Under the pieces are notes generated by a model, which had not been told where the DNA came from, ran no database searches, and saw nothing but the letters and a program-made list of their open reading frames with translations. Below, piece after piece: positions 1 to 8,264 of a DNA stretch of 56,642 bases. Location: positions 1 to 56,642 of the forward strand of contig PNJK01000015.1 of assembly GCA_013821825.1 (NCBI GenBank). Reading direction: 5' to 3'. The position numbers and the translations under genes were made by a program. This DNA comes from Rhodobacter sp. Lineage in GTDB: Bacteria; Pseudomonadota; Alphaproteobacteria; Rhodobacterales; Rhodobacteraceae. The number at the start of each line of letters is the position of its first letter. Position 1 is the first letter of the stretch.

Positions 1-878
1 AAAAGCCCTGCTATGACCAGCAGGCCGTGATGCGGCGCTATGACGTAATCAGCGAGATCTGCGACTACATGCTGGAACTGGGCTGGGAGGCCTACCAGAA
101 CGACCACGAGGACGCGATCGGCCAGTTCGAGATGAACTGGAAGTATGACGACGTGCTGCAGACCGCCGACAAGCACAGCTTCTTCAAGTTCATGGTCAAG
201 TCGATTGCCGAAAAGCATGGCTTCCGCGCGAGCTTCATGCCGAAGCCGTTCAAGGGGCTGACCGGCTCGGGCTGCCACGCACATATCTCGGTCTGGTCGC
301 TGGACGGCAAGACCAACGCCTTTGCCGACAAGTCCAAGGAACTGGGGCTTTCGGATCAGGGCCGCCACTTCCTGGGCGGGATCATGAAGCATGCCAGCGC
401 GCTGGCGGCGATCTGCAATCCGACGGTGAACAGTTACAAGCGTATCAATGCGCCCCGTACCTCGTCCGGGGCCACATGGGCGCCGAATACGGTGACCTGG
501 ACCGGCAACAACCGGACCCACATGGTGCGGGTGCCGGGGCCGGGACGATTTGAACTTCGGCTGCCGGACGGGGCGGCGAACCCGTACCTCATGCAGGCGG
601 TGATCCTTGCGGCAGGGATCGACGGGGTGCGGACCAAGGCTGATCCGGGCAAGCGGTACGACATCGACATGTACCAGATGGGCCATACGGTGAAGAACGC
701 GCCGAAGCTGCCTTTGAACCTGCTCGATGCCTTGCGGGAGTATGACAAGGACAAGACCCTGAAGGCGATGATGGGCGATGAGTTCTCGTCTGCCTTCCTG
801 AAACTGAAGCACAAGGAATGGAACGACTACTGTTCGCATTTCTCGGCTTGGGAAACCCAGACCACGCTGGATATCTAG
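1..878 (+). CDS. gmaS: Gamma-glutamylmethylamide synthetase / type III glutamine synthetase-like ligase, 3' part (5' end outside window)
   Basis: The reading frame is open from base 3 and runs to the stop at 876-878, so the N-terminal part lies outside the window. Visible glutamine-synthetase-fold motifs are GSGCHAHISVW (metal/ATP site), NRTHMVRVPGPGRFELR and PDGAANPYLMQA. Proteins of this subfamily ligate ATP-activated glutamate to ammonia or to methylamine. GmaS makes gamma-glutamylmethylamide, the first step of indirect methylamine oxidation. The downstream tmm, dmm and tdm genes argue for the methylamine substrate. The usual partners mgsABC and mgdABCD are not in the window and may lie upstream. 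Membership of the type III-like family is clear; the choice of GmaS over GlnT is inference from context. Confidence 0.8.
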   Translation, partial: KPCYDQQAVMRRYDVISEICDYMLELGWEAYQNDHEDAIGQFEMNWKYDDVLQTADKHSFFKFMVKSIAEKHGFRASFMPKPFKGLTGSGCHAHISVWSLDGKTNAFADKSKELGLSDQGRHFLGGIMKHASALAAICNPTVNSYKRINAPRTSSGATWAPNTVTWTGNNRTHMVRVPGPGRFELRLPDGAANPYLMQAVILAAGIDGVRTKADPGKRYDIDMYQMGHTVKNAPKLPLNLLDALREYDKDKTLKAMMGDEFSSAFLKLKHKEWNDYCSHFSAWETQTTLDI

Positions 879-899
879 ACAGGCCGGACCCGCCCCGGA

Positions 900-926
900 A
901 CGGGCCCCGGAGCGGCCCGGGCCCGT
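900..926 (+). terminator. GC-rich hairpin after gmaS
   Basis: A perfect 8-bp inverted repeat (ACGGGCCC ... GGGCCCGT) starts 22 bp after the gmaS stop and lies between the convergent ends of gmaS and the cupin gene. There is no T-tract, so it could be a weak or bidirectional terminator or simply a 3'-end stabilising stem. Confidence 0.45.
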
Positions 927-938
927 GCAGAGGCGGGG

Positions 939-1301
939 CTAGTCCAGGGGCGTTTCGACCGCAGCGATGTGGACTGCCAGCAGGCAGCCGTTTGGGGTGT
1001 ATGAGTTATGCTCGGTCCCGTAGCGGTAGAACACAAGATCGCCTGTGCGAAAGACGGTGCCGTCGCTTTCGTGAAGTTCGCCCTCCAGAACCAGGAACTG
1101 CTCATGTCCGTTGTGCCGGTGGCCGCGCGTCGTCATGCCGGCGGGCATGCGGTAGACGTGAAACCCTTCGCCCAGTTCGCGTGAGGTGTCCAGTTGCAGG
1201 ACTGAATCGCCAAGCGCCAGACCGTCGGGGTAGACGAAGGGTTTGAACTCGGCCTGATGGATATTGGCGACGCGGCGGTCCTTCGGGTCGATCGGCTTCA
1301 T
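939..1301 (-). CDS. Small cupin-domain protein
   Basis: This encodes 120 residues of a single-domain cupin. The motif GHRHNGHEQFLVLEGEL matches cupin motif 1, with metal-ligand-type His and Glu, and GDLVFYRYGTEHNSY matches motif 2. I chose the ATG at 1301 because GGAG sits about 8 bases upstream. The gene converges on gmaS and diverges from the universal stress protein gene, with an FNR-type palindrome between their starts. Small cupins may be metal-dependent enzymes or ligand sensors, and no substrate can be read from the sequence. Its place beside gmaS and tmm suggests an accessory role in methylated-amine metabolism, which is inference only. Confidence 0.75.
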   Translation of the reverse strand: MKPIDPKDRRVANIHQAEFKPFVYPDGLALGDSVLQLDTSRELGEGFHVYRMPAGMTTRGHRHNGHEQFLVLEGELHESDGTVFRTGDLVFYRYGTEHNSYTPNGCLLAVHIAAVETPLD

Positions 1302-1338
1302 TAAAGGCTCCGTGAAGCTTGCTGAGGGTAAACGCTTT

Positions 1339-1352
1339 TGACGCAAGTCAAT
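1339..1352. promoter_or_regulatory. CRP/FNR-family operator (TTGAC-N4-GTCAA)
   Basis: TTGACGCAAGTCAA is a perfect dyad with the half-site and 4-base spacing of FNR/FixK/Dnr-type boxes. It lies 63 bp upstream of the usp start and 38 bp upstream of the cupin start. Universal stress protein genes are frequent targets of FnrL-type regulators in Rhodobacteraceae. Which family member binds is unknown. Confidence 0.6.
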
Positions 1353-1414
1353 GCGTTCGCCCGAGAATGCTGCTTACTGGACAGGAACGTCAACCTGTCG
1401 AGGGGATGAAAGCC

Positions 1415-1828
1415 ATGACGAAGAAGATTCTTTGCCCAGTCGATGGCAGCGATCATGCTGCCGTGGGCCTTGCTCAGGCGGCAGAGCTGGCAAGGCTTAC
1501 CGGGGCGCACCTGACGATCTGCGCCGTCAATCTGGCTATCGGCGGTGCGCGGGGGCCGACCATCAATCATTGGAAGGACGACGAGGCGGCGGCCCTGCTG
1601 GATAAGGCCGAAGCAGACGCGAAGGCTGCCGGCGCCACGGATGTCGGCACGGCAGTGCTGATTTCACGCACAGCGGGCCCGGCGATCATAACCTATGCCG
1701 AAGAGGTCGGGGCCGATCACATCGTGATGGGCACTGGCGACAAACGTGGAGTGAAACGGTTGGTCCTGGGGTCCGTCGCTGCCGAAGTGGCCGGACAGGC
1801 GGGGTGTTCAGTCACGGTTGCCCGCTAG
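1415..1828 (+). CDS. Universal stress protein (UspA family)
   Basis: This 137-residue single Usp domain begins MTKKILCPVDGSD, the typical first beta strand with its acidic residue. It ends with the ATP-binding-type segment IVMGTGDKRGVKRLVLGSVAAEV (split here: GTGDKRG then GSVAAEV). The ATG at 1415 has AGGGG nine bases upstream, which makes it preferable to upstream in-frame starts. An FNR-type palindrome in its promoter region suggests oxygen- or redox-responsive expression. Usp proteins bind ATP or AMP and support survival under energy or oxygen stress. It probably forms a single-gene transcript, because a strong stem-loop follows at 1869-1896. Confidence 0.88.
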   Translation: MTKKILCPVDGSDHAAVGLAQAAELARLTGAHLTICAVNLAIGGARGPTINHWKDDEAAALLDKAEADAKAAGATDVGTAVLISRTAGPAIITYAEEVGADHIVMGTGDKRGVKRLVLGSVAAEVAGQAGCSVTVAR

Positions 1829-1868
1829 GCCGCGATCTGCTCAACTTTCGTGCATTGGTTATGAGTCG

Positions 1869-1896
1869 GCCCCGGGGGAGCAAGACCCCCCGGGGC
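1869..1896 (+). terminator. Stem-loop between usp and tmm
   Basis: A perfect 10-bp GC stem (GCCCCGGGGG with CCCCCGGGGC) around an 8-base loop is followed by AAACTTTGTTT. It lies 40 bp after the usp stop and upstream of the tmm promoter candidate. This is consistent with termination of usp transcription. Confidence 0.6.
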
Positions 1897-1924
1897 AAAC
1901 TTTGTTTACCATGAGGAAGAAGAT

Positions 1925-1953
1925 TTGACAGAAGTGCAACTCTGCTCTTAGGT
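1925..1953 (+). promoter_or_regulatory. Candidate sigma-70 promoter of tmm
   Basis: A consensus -35 TTGACA (1925-1930) is followed after 17 bases by a weak -10-like TTAGGT (1948-1953). It is about 60 bp upstream of the tmm start. The -35 is good and the -10 poor, which would suit an activator-dependent promoter. Confidence 0.35.
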
Positions 1954-2011
1954 TTCGATCCAGACAAGGTGCGGCAGGCGCCAAGACCAAAGACAACAGC
2001 CGGAGGTTCAG

Positions 2012-3355
2012 ATGAATAAGAAAGTTGCCGTGATCGGGGCGGGCCCGTCGGGCCTTGCGCAACTGCGCGCGTTCCAATCGGCCAAGCAGAAGGGCGCGGA
2101 TATCCCCGAGGTTGTCTGCTTTGAAAAGCAGTCCAACTGGGGCGGTCTGTGGAACTATACCTGGCGCACGGGTCTGGATGAAAACGGCGAGCCGGTGCAT
2201 TGCAGCATGTATCGCTATCTCTGGTCGAACGGCCCGAAGGAAGGGCTGGAGTTCGCCGACTATTCTTTCGAGGAGCATTTCGGCAAGCAGATCGCCAGCT
2301 ACCCGCCGCGAGCGGTGCTGTTCGACTATATCGAAGGCCGGGTGAAGAAGGCCGGCGTGCGCGACTGGATCCGGTTCTCGACCACGATCCGCATGGTGAA
2401 ATACAACAAGGCCAAGGACAATTTCACCATCACAGCGCATGACCTGCAGAACGACAGGATGTATGACGAGGAGTTTGACAACGTCATTGTTGCCACGGGC
2501 CATTTCTCGGTGCCGAATGTGCCGGAATACCCGGGTTTCGACAAGTTCAACGGCCGCGTTCTGCATGCGCATGACTTTCGCGATGCGCGGGAGTTCGCGG
2601 GCAAGGACCTTTTGATCCTTGGCACCTCCTATTCGGCCGAGGATATCGGCAGCCAGTGCTGGAAATATGGCGCCAAGTCGGTGACTGTCGCGCACCGGAC
2701 GGCGCCGATGGGGTTTGACTGGCCGTCGAACTGGAAGGAAGTGCCCAAGCTGGAACGGGTGGACGAAACCACCGCCTATTTCGCGGACGGCACCTCGAAG
2801 AAGGTCGATGTGATCATCCTGTGCACCGGCTACAAGCACCACTTCCCGTTCCTGCCCGACGACCTGCGTCTGAAGACGGCGAACCGGCTTGCGGCGGCGG
2901 ACCTCTACAAGGGTGTGGCCTGGGTGCATAACCCCAAGCTGTTCTATCTTGGCATGCAGGACCAGTGGTTCACCTTCAACATGTTCGACGCCCAGGCCTG
3001 GTGGGTGCGCGATGTGATCATGGGGCGGATCAAGATCCCGACCGACAAGGCCGTGCTTCTGAAAGACGTGGCCGATCGCGTGGCGCATGAGGATGCCGGG
3101 CAGGATGCGCATGACGCTATCCATTATCAGGGCGACTACGTGAAGGAACTTATCGCCGAGACGGACTATCCGTCCTTCGACGTGGACGGTGCCTGCGAGG
3201 CGTTCTTCGAGTGGAAGGACCACAAGAAGAAGGGCATCATGACTTTCCGCGACAATGCCTACAAATCGGTGATCACCGGCACGATGGCACCGGTCCACCA
3301 CACGCCCTGGAAGGACGCGCTGGAGGACTCGATGGAAAGCTATCTGAAGAACTGA
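2012..3355 (+). CDS. tmm: Trimethylamine monooxygenase (bacterial FMO)
   Basis: This 447-residue class B flavin monooxygenase oxidises trimethylamine to trimethylamine N-oxide with NADPH and O2 in the cytoplasm. The FAD motif GAGPSG is at residues 9-14. The FMO fingerprint FxGxxxHxxxF appears as [11 protein letters not shown] at 179-189, and an NADPH-binding [11 protein letters not shown] lies at 203-213. CTGY follows in the C-terminal half. Length and overall sequence match Roseobacter-clade Tmm, which can also oxidise dimethyl sulfide. The ATG has CGGAGG just upstream. Downstream dmmDABC and tdm complete TMA breakdown to methylamine. A strong terminator follows, so it is likely monocistronic. 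Confidence 0.93.
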   Translation: MNKKVAVIGAGPSGLAQLRAFQSAKQKGADIPEVVCFEKQSNWGGLWNYTWRTGLDENGEPVHCSMYRYLWSNGPKEGLEFADYSFEEHFGKQIASYPPRAVLFDYIEGRVKKAGVRDWIRFSTTIRMVKYNKAKDNFTITAHDLQNDRMYDEEFDNVIVATGHFSVPNVPEYPGFDKFNGRVLHAHDFRDAREFAGKDLLILGTSYSAEDIGSQCWKYGAKSVTVAHRTAPMGFDWPSNWKEVPKLERVDETTAYFADGTSKKVDVIILCTGYKHHFPFLPDDLRLKTANRLAAADLYKGVAWVHNPKLFYLGMQDQWFTFNMFDAQAWWVRDVIMGRIKIPTDKAVLLKDVADRVAHEDAGQDAHDAIHYQGDYVKELIAETDYPSFDVDGACEAFFEWKDHKKKGIMTFRDNAYKSVITGTMAPVHHTPWKDALEDSMESYLKN

Positions 3356-3377
3356 ACCGATTTACAGGTTGTTTCTG

Positions 3378-3399
3378 GGGTCCCGGTCTGCCGGGGCCC
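3378..3399 (+). terminator. Rho-independent-type terminator of tmm
   Basis: A 9-bp GC stem with one G-T pair (GGGTCCCGG / CCGGGGCCC) closes a TCTG tetraloop and is followed by TTGCCATT, 23 bp after the tmm stop. The next 230 bp, to the amt relic, hold no gene I can recognise. Confidence 0.65.
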
Positions 3400-3631
3400 T
3401 TGCCATTGACGGCCCGCAAGTTCAGGCGACGGAGTCTGCGGTCAGCCAGAGTCCTGATCAGAGAGCCTGAAACGGCCCGCGATCTGACTGGCTCGGTCAA
3501 TCTTGCCAGCCCTTGCGGAAGCAGGTTTGGCGGCCGTGGAGATCTCTGCCGGTTGGCACGGGAGGCCATGGTCTGCTTTGCCCGGCAAGCGGCCTGGCAA
3601 AGGGTGGCGGCACCAACAGCAGGGGATTTGA

Positions 3632-4592
3632 TCGACGGAAAAGGAAACCGCAGCGCCCGCAGCCGAGTTGGCCAAGCTGAAAAAGGCGGCGGCAGGCCTG
3701 AACCGTGCAACTGCCGAGACATTCCACTTTCTGACCATCCCGCTGAGGGTCCTGATCCGCGTGGCCCCCATCCTGCAAGATAGGCGCGTAGCGGTCGAAA
3801 AATGCGCTGGCGTCTTCACGCTGGGGGTGCTGATCAATCCTGGCGCGCGGATCGGCAAGTTCAACCCGGACGGCAGCGCCAACTCGATCCCCGGGCATTC
3901 GATGCCGGGGGCGCAGGTTGGCCTGATGCTGATCATTGCGGGGTTCTGGCGGTTCCCTATGGCCTGTGTCAGCTTCCCGGGCGAGCCGCGGTCCTGGGGT
4001 CAGCGTATCTTTGCCACGATCCACGGAACGCCGGTCACGCTTTCGCCGATGACGTTCAACATCCTGATGGGCTTTGCCGGTGGGGCGATTGCCGCCTGGG
4101 TGGTCACGCATGACCTGTCCTGGATGATGTCGGGTGCGCTGGGCGGGATCATCTTCGTCGCGGCGGAACTGGATCATTACTGGTCGCCGATGGCCTTTGT
4201 CATCGCCATGATCGGCGGGGTCATCAAGCCGATCGCGTCAAGTTATGGCGAGCGGATGAAGATCGACGATGCCTTCGGTGCGGTGGCTTTGCATGGGGTT
4301 GTCGGGCCGTGGGGCGTGGCTGCCGTCGGCATCTTCGCCAGCGGCTATCTGACGCTGACCGGTGAAGGCGCGCCGCAGATCTCGCTTTACGGGCAGGGGG
4401 TCGGTGCCGTGGTCATGGCCGTCCTTGGCTTTGGGCCGGGCTATCTGGTGTCGCGCTTGCTGAAGTTCATGGGCCTGCTGCGCTCCCCCGCGCGAGGCAG
4501 AGACCATGGGTCGGGACAAGAAGAAGGTGCCTGCCGCCGCCTATCCTGAAATCCTGGGTGAGGTGCATGGCCCCACCACCCCGGCAGAATGA
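3632..4592 (+). pseudogene. amt: Decayed Amt-family ammonium transporter
   Basis: The C-terminal half of an Amt/Rh channel is readable: GVLINPGARIGKFNPDG, MTFNILMGFAGGAIAAW, DDAFGAVALHGVVGPWG and the final helix GYLVSRLLKFMGLL. The usual N-terminal six or so helices, about 150-250 residues, are missing. An N-terminal leader (ETAAPAAELAKLKKAAAG, then ATAETFHFLTIPLRVLIRVA) is joined almost directly to the second half. The expected start position (Met-Ser-Thr-Glu-Lys) reads TGA at 3629-3631. Near 4490 the frame shifts: the C-terminal tail MGRDKKKVPAAAYPEIL continues only in another frame, to the stop at 4590-4592. Its role would have been ammonium recapture beside amine catabolism. The reading as a pseudogene is strong. 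Confidence 0.82.
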
Positions 4593-4623
4593 ACCGCGAC
4601 AACGGAGACGCAAGAAGATCGGA

Positions 4624-4773
4624 ACGGAAATCACCGACCGGGCCGCCGTCGATTCCGCGGATTATTTGGGGACGGGCAGCGAGGCTATCTGGCTGGCCCT
4701 GTCCATCATCCTCTGCGCCGGCGCACCGGTCGTCGGCGCACGGCACGAGAAAGTGGCCCACAAGAAGACGAAG
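4624..4773 (+). pseudogene. Possible relic of a small membrane protein downstream of amt
   Basis: An open frame beginning with ACG where an ATG could have been encodes EITDRAAVDSADYLGTG and then one hydrophobic helix (EAIWLALSIILCAGAPVVG) and a basic tail. It reads through to 4914 without a plausible C-terminus. It may be a dead small gene that travelled with amt. The composition could also arise by chance, so this is tentative. Confidence 0.25.
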
Positions 4774-4788
4774 CAGGCCGCTGGCCAC

Positions 4789-4810
4789 GTGACGCCGGGC
4801 TTGGCGTCAC
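4789..4810 (+). terminator. Hairpin downstream of the amt relic
   Basis: An 8-bp perfect stem, GTGACGCC / GGCGTCAC, encloses GGGCTT. No T-run follows. It could be the remnant terminator of the amt operon. The rest of the stretch to 5145 is non-coding apart from the inverted repeat at 4952-4968. Confidence 0.4.
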
Positions 4811-4951
4811 GGTGTATTCAAGGGACTACGGAGCAGTCCGGGGCCTTTTCCATTGCCCGTGGTCCTGCCCGGTCAACAGTCAGCTTTCGGGGAAACTTTG
4901 TTTCGCAGAAATGAAATTTCCCTCGCCATACGGGCGCACCCGTGCTTACCT

Positions 4952-4968
4952 TGCGACATCGGGTCGCA
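4952..4968. promoter_or_regulatory. Inverted repeat TGCGAC-N5-GTCGCA upstream of the permease gene
   Basis: This perfect 6+6 dyad lies 178 bp upstream of the APC permease start. It resembles the dyad upstream of tdm (GCGACA-N5-TGTCGC), although the centres are spaced differently. It is a candidate operator for the cluster's GlxA-type regulator; this is inference. Confidence 0.3.
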
Positions 4969-5145
4969 TCCAGGGCGACTGCGGCCTGACGCGATTCGAC
5001 GCGCGACGAAGGAGAAAGCTGCGAGTTGGTCGAAAAGACAATACACATCGCCCACGGACAGGACAAATCCGGAAGCGGAAGGTCGGCGGCATGCTTCACA
5101 GCATGATCGCCAGAACCCTTCGCCGAATCCAACAGGAGTGAGGGA

Positions 5146-6909
5146 ATGACGACTGAAATTGGATCGGGCCAGATGGTCCGGGCACCAAGCTGGAAGGGGG
5201 CCTTCTGGGTCGCCGCCGGTGTGCCGCCGCTGGTGCTGTTTTCGATTGGCGGAATCGCCGGGACCACGGGGAAACTTGCCTTCGCGGTCTGGATGATTTC
5301 GATGGTGATGGGTTTTCTGCAAAGCTTCACCTACGCCGAAATGGCGGGGATGTTTGGCAACAAATCGGGGGGCACCTCGGTCTACGGCGCCACGGCATGG
5401 CTGCGCTATGGCAAGCCGATCGCGCCCCTGTCGGTCTGGTGCAACTGGTTCGCCTGGTCGCCGGTGCTGTCCCTCGGTTGCGCCATTGCGGCGGGTTATA
5501 TCCTGAACGCTCTGTTCCCGATCCCGCTGGCCGACAGCCAGCCGGTCCTGGACTGGGTGACGGCCAACCTTGCCAGCTTCACCGCGGACTCCGAAGCTGT
5601 CATGGCCTATATGGCGGAAAACGCAGGCATCGCCGCGGACGAAGCGATCAAGGCCGTCGCAGCGTCGGCCGGAGTCGAGGCGCTGACGCCCTGGTTCCGC
5701 GTCTACGAGGCATTTACCATCACTATTCCGGGACTTGGAACGCTCCGCTTCAACTCGACCTTCATCATCGGCGTGGTCCTGATGCTGATCATCCTCGCGA
5801 TCCAGCATCGTGGGGTGGCACAGACTGCCAGCGCGCAGAAGTGGCTGGCGATCATCGTGCTGGTGCCGCTGTTGCTGGTCGGTCTGGTGCCGATTTTCAC
5901 CGGCGCGATCAACTGGATGAACGTGACCAACCTTGTCCCGCCCACTGCCGCCTATTCCGGCGTGGACGGTGAATGGAACATCGGCGGCTGGACCCTGTTC
6001 CTGGGCGGCATGTATATCGCCGCCTGGTCCACCTATGGGTTTGAAACCGCGGTCTGCTATACCCGCGAGTTGAAGGACCCCAAGACCGATACCTTCCGGG
6101 CGATCTTCTATTCCGGCCTGCTGTGCGCGGTGTTCTTCTTCCTGATCCCGTTCTCGTTCCAGGGCGTTCTTGGGCAAGAGGGCATGCTGGCCTCCGGCAT
6201 CGTCGATGGCACCGGCGTCGGCGAGGCTTTGGGCAACATGATCGGCGGCGGTCCCGTGATCACTCAGATCTTCGTGATCCTGATGATCATGGCGCTGTTT
6301 CTGGCGATCATGACTGCAATGGCAGGTTCGTCGCGGACGCTATACCAGGGGTCGCGCGATGGCTGGCTGCCGAAGTATCTTGGCCATGTGAACAAGAACG
6401 GCGCGCCGGACCGGGCGATGTGGACCGACGTTGGGTTCAACATCTTCCTGCTGGCGCTTGCTTCGGACGTGGGCGGCTACTTCTACGTCCTCGCGATCTC
6501 GAACGTGGGCTACATCCTGTTCAACTTCCTGAACCTGAACGCAGGCTGGATCCACCGCATCGACTCTGCCCATATGGATCGTCCGTGGAAGGCTCCGACC
6601 TGGCTGATCGGGGTGAACACTATTCTTGCCTTCGTGAACGCGCTGTTCCTTGGCGCGGGGGCAAAGGTCTGGGGCTATGAGAACGCGCTGTGGTCGGGGC
6701 TGGTCTTCGCAGCTTTCATCTTCCCGGTGTTCTGGTATCGCCATTACGTACAGGACAGCGGCAAGTTCCCGAAGGAAGCCTATGAAGATCTGGGCCTGCC
6801 CCATGGTGAGCTTGGTGAAAAGAAGGCGGGCATATTGCCCTATCTGGCGCTGATCCTTGGCGCCGGGGTGGTGCTTTGGGCCAACTGGTTCTTCGTCCTT
6901 CCGGCTTGA
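5146..6909 (+). CDS. APC-superfamily permease, candidate methylated-amine transporter
   Basis: This 587-residue, highly hydrophobic protein has about twelve predicted membrane spans. It shows an APC-type first helix region (FSIGGIAGTTGKLAFAVW) and the conserved Y-x-x-E-M-A-G segment (TYAEMAGMFGNKSGG). A long external loop at about residues 120-200 is unusually acidic and helical. The ATG follows CAGGAGTGAGGGA. The gene sits alone between an amt relic and dmmDABC and ends in a strong terminator. No TMAO ABC transporter (tmoXWV) is seen in this window. Import of dimethylamine, TMAO or a related amine is suggested by context, but the substrate cannot be read from sequence. An ordinary amino-acid substrate remains possible. 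Confidence 0.8.
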   Translation: MTTEIGSGQMVRAPSWKGAFWVAAGVPPLVLFSIGGIAGTTGKLAFAVWMISMVMGFLQSFTYAEMAGMFGNKSGGTSVYGATAWLRYGKPIAPLSVWCNWFAWSPVLSLGCAIAAGYILNALFPIPLADSQPVLDWVTANLASFTADSEAVMAYMAENAGIAADEAIKAVAASAGVEALTPWFRVYEAFTITIPGLGTLRFNSTFIIGVVLMLIILAIQHRGVAQTASAQKWLAIIVLVPLLLVGLVPIFTGAINWMNVTNLVPPTAAYSGVDGEWNIGGWTLFLGGMYIAAWSTYGFETAVCYTRELKDPKTDTFRAIFYSGLLCAVFFFLIPFSFQGVLGQEGMLASGIVDGTGVGEALGNMIGGGPVITQIFVILMIMALFLAIMTAMAGSSRTLYQGSRDGWLPKYLGHVNKNGAPDRAMWTDVGFNIFLLALASDVGGYFYVLAISNVGYILFNFLNLNAGWIHRIDSAHMDRPWKAPTWLIGVNTILAFVNALFLGAGAKVWGYENALWSGLVFAAFIFPVFWYRHYVQDSGKFPKEAYEDLGLPHGELGEKKAGILPYLALILGAGVVLWANWFFVLPA

Positions 6910-6930
6910 GTGCCAGCAATGAACCGGAGA

Positions 6931-6955
6931 GGCCGCCTTCGGGCGGCCATTTCTT
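6931..6955 (+). terminator. Terminator of the permease gene
   Basis: GGCCGCC-TTCG-GGCGGCC forms a 7-bp stem with a stable tetraloop followed by ATTTCTTT, 22 bp after the permease stop. This is a textbook intrinsic terminator. Confidence 0.85.
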
Positions 6956-7060
6956 TGGGTGCATGTTTTCTGCCAAGAAATATTGTTGCACTTGATTATT
7001 GCTTTCTGGCGGGAATCGCCCGAGACTGGCGAAAAAGCAAAACCTTCAGGGAGACCGTAG

Positions 7061-8200
7061 ATGACCAATTCCTGGCGCTTCTCGACGCTGATCGACCGCC
7101 ACCGCGCCCTCGGGTCAGATCTTGAGGACTGGAGCGGCATGGGGACCGCCTGGTCCTATGCCAAGGGTGATCCGGATGCCGAATACATGGCGATCCGCAC
7201 CAAAGCCGGGTTGATGGATGTGTCCGGCCTGAAGAAGGTCCATATCACCGGGCCGGCCGCCAGCCATGTCATCGAGCGCGCCACGACGCGGAACATGGAA
7301 AAGCTGATGCCGGGCCGGTCGGTCTACGCGACGATGCTGAACGATCAGGGCAAGTTCATCGACGACTGCGTGATCTACCGCCTTGCGCCCAACGCCTTCA
7401 TGGTGGTCCACGGCTCTGGTCAGGCGCATGAGCAGCTGACCATGGCCGCCACCGGCCGCGATGTGTCGGTCCGTTTTGACGACAATCTGCACGATCTTTC
7501 ACTGCAGGGCCCGCTTGCGGTGGACTATCTGGAAAAGCATGTGCCGGGTATCCGTGCATTGCCCTATTTCTCGCAGATGCAGACCTCGCTTTTCGGCAAA
7601 CCCGCAATGATCTCGCGGACCGGCTACACCGGCGAGCGGGGGTACGAGCTTTTCGTGCGTGGCCAGGACGCGCCGATGATCTGGGACCGCATTCTGGAAG
7701 AGGGCAAGGCGATGGGGATCATCCCCTGCCGCTTCACCACGCTGGATATGCTGCGGACCGAGTCGTACCTGCTGTTCTTCCCCTTCGACAATTCCGAGAT
7801 GTATCCGTTCGAGGGCGAAGGCCCCGGCGATACGCTGTGGGAGCTGGGCCTCGACTTCACGGTGTCGCCCGGCAAGACCGGTTTCCGCGGAGCCGAGGAG
7901 CATTACCGGCTGAAAGGCAAAGAGCGCTTCAAGATCTGGGGTCTGAAGCTGGAGGGCAAGAACGTGCCCGGCAACGGCGCCTCGGTGTTCCGGGATGGCA
8001 AGCAGGTCGGGCTGGTGACGCAAGCGATGCATTCGCTGCTGAACAACTGGACGATTGCCATCGCGCGGCTGCCGGTCGACTGCGCCAACAACGGCACCAA
8101 GCTTGAAGTGCGCTGCGCCACGCATGGGCCGATAGCGGCCACGACACATTCGATGCCGTTCTATGACATCGAAAAGAAGCGCCGCACCGCCAAGGACTGA
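7061..8200 (+). CDS. dmmD: GcvT-like tetrahydrofolate-dependent aminomethyltransferase (DmmD)
   Basis: This 379-residue protein of the GcvT/aminomethyltransferase family has GcvT-type motifs ATTRNMEKLMPGR, SLQGPLAVDYL, ISRTGYTGERGYELF and a C-terminal barrel domain. Its fixed position directly before dmmABC matches the dmmDABC operon described in Ruegeria. DmmD is thought to channel the formaldehyde released from dimethylamine onto tetrahydrofolate. The start follows CAGGGAGACCGTAG. It resembles DMSP demethylase DmdA at family level, but the neighbours favour DmmD. A hairpin separates it from dmmA. Confidence 0.83.
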   Translation: MTNSWRFSTLIDRHRALGSDLEDWSGMGTAWSYAKGDPDAEYMAIRTKAGLMDVSGLKKVHITGPAASHVIERATTRNMEKLMPGRSVYATMLNDQGKFIDDCVIYRLAPNAFMVVHGSGQAHEQLTMAATGRDVSVRFDDNLHDLSLQGPLAVDYLEKHVPGIRALPYFSQMQTSLFGKPAMISRTGYTGERGYELFVRGQDAPMIWDRILEEGKAMGIIPCRFTTLDMLRTESYLLFFPFDNSEMYPFEGEGPGDTLWELGLDFTVSPGKTGFRGAEEHYRLKGKERFKIWGLKLEGKNVPGNGASVFRDGKQVGLVTQAMHSLLNNWTIAIARLPVDCANNGTKLEVRCATHGPIAATTHSMPFYDIEKKRRTAKD

Positions 8201-8213
8201 CCCCCGCCAATTG

Positions 8214-8241
8214 CCGAGGCCCGTCTGTGGTCGGGCCCCGG
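8214..8241 (+). terminator. Hairpin between dmmD and dmmA
   Basis: The stem CCG-a-GGCCCG / CGGGCC-c-CGG, with one mismatch and an 8-base loop, lies in the 64-bp gap between dmmD and dmmA. No U-tract follows. It could be an attenuator, a processing site or a stabilising stem that changes the DmmD:DmmABC ratio. Confidence 0.4.
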
Positions 8242-8264
8242 CCTTATCTGTACGGACTGTCCCG

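Noticed and set aside
1859-3301. Long open frame antisense to tmm (480 codons)
   Set aside because: GC-rich third positions keep antisense frames open. The sense frame has unmistakable FMO motifs and the antisense product has none.
7061-8200. DMSP demethylase (dmdA) for the GcvT-like gene
   Set aside because: It shares the family fold, but adjacency to dmmABC matches DmmD and no other DMSP genes are nearby.
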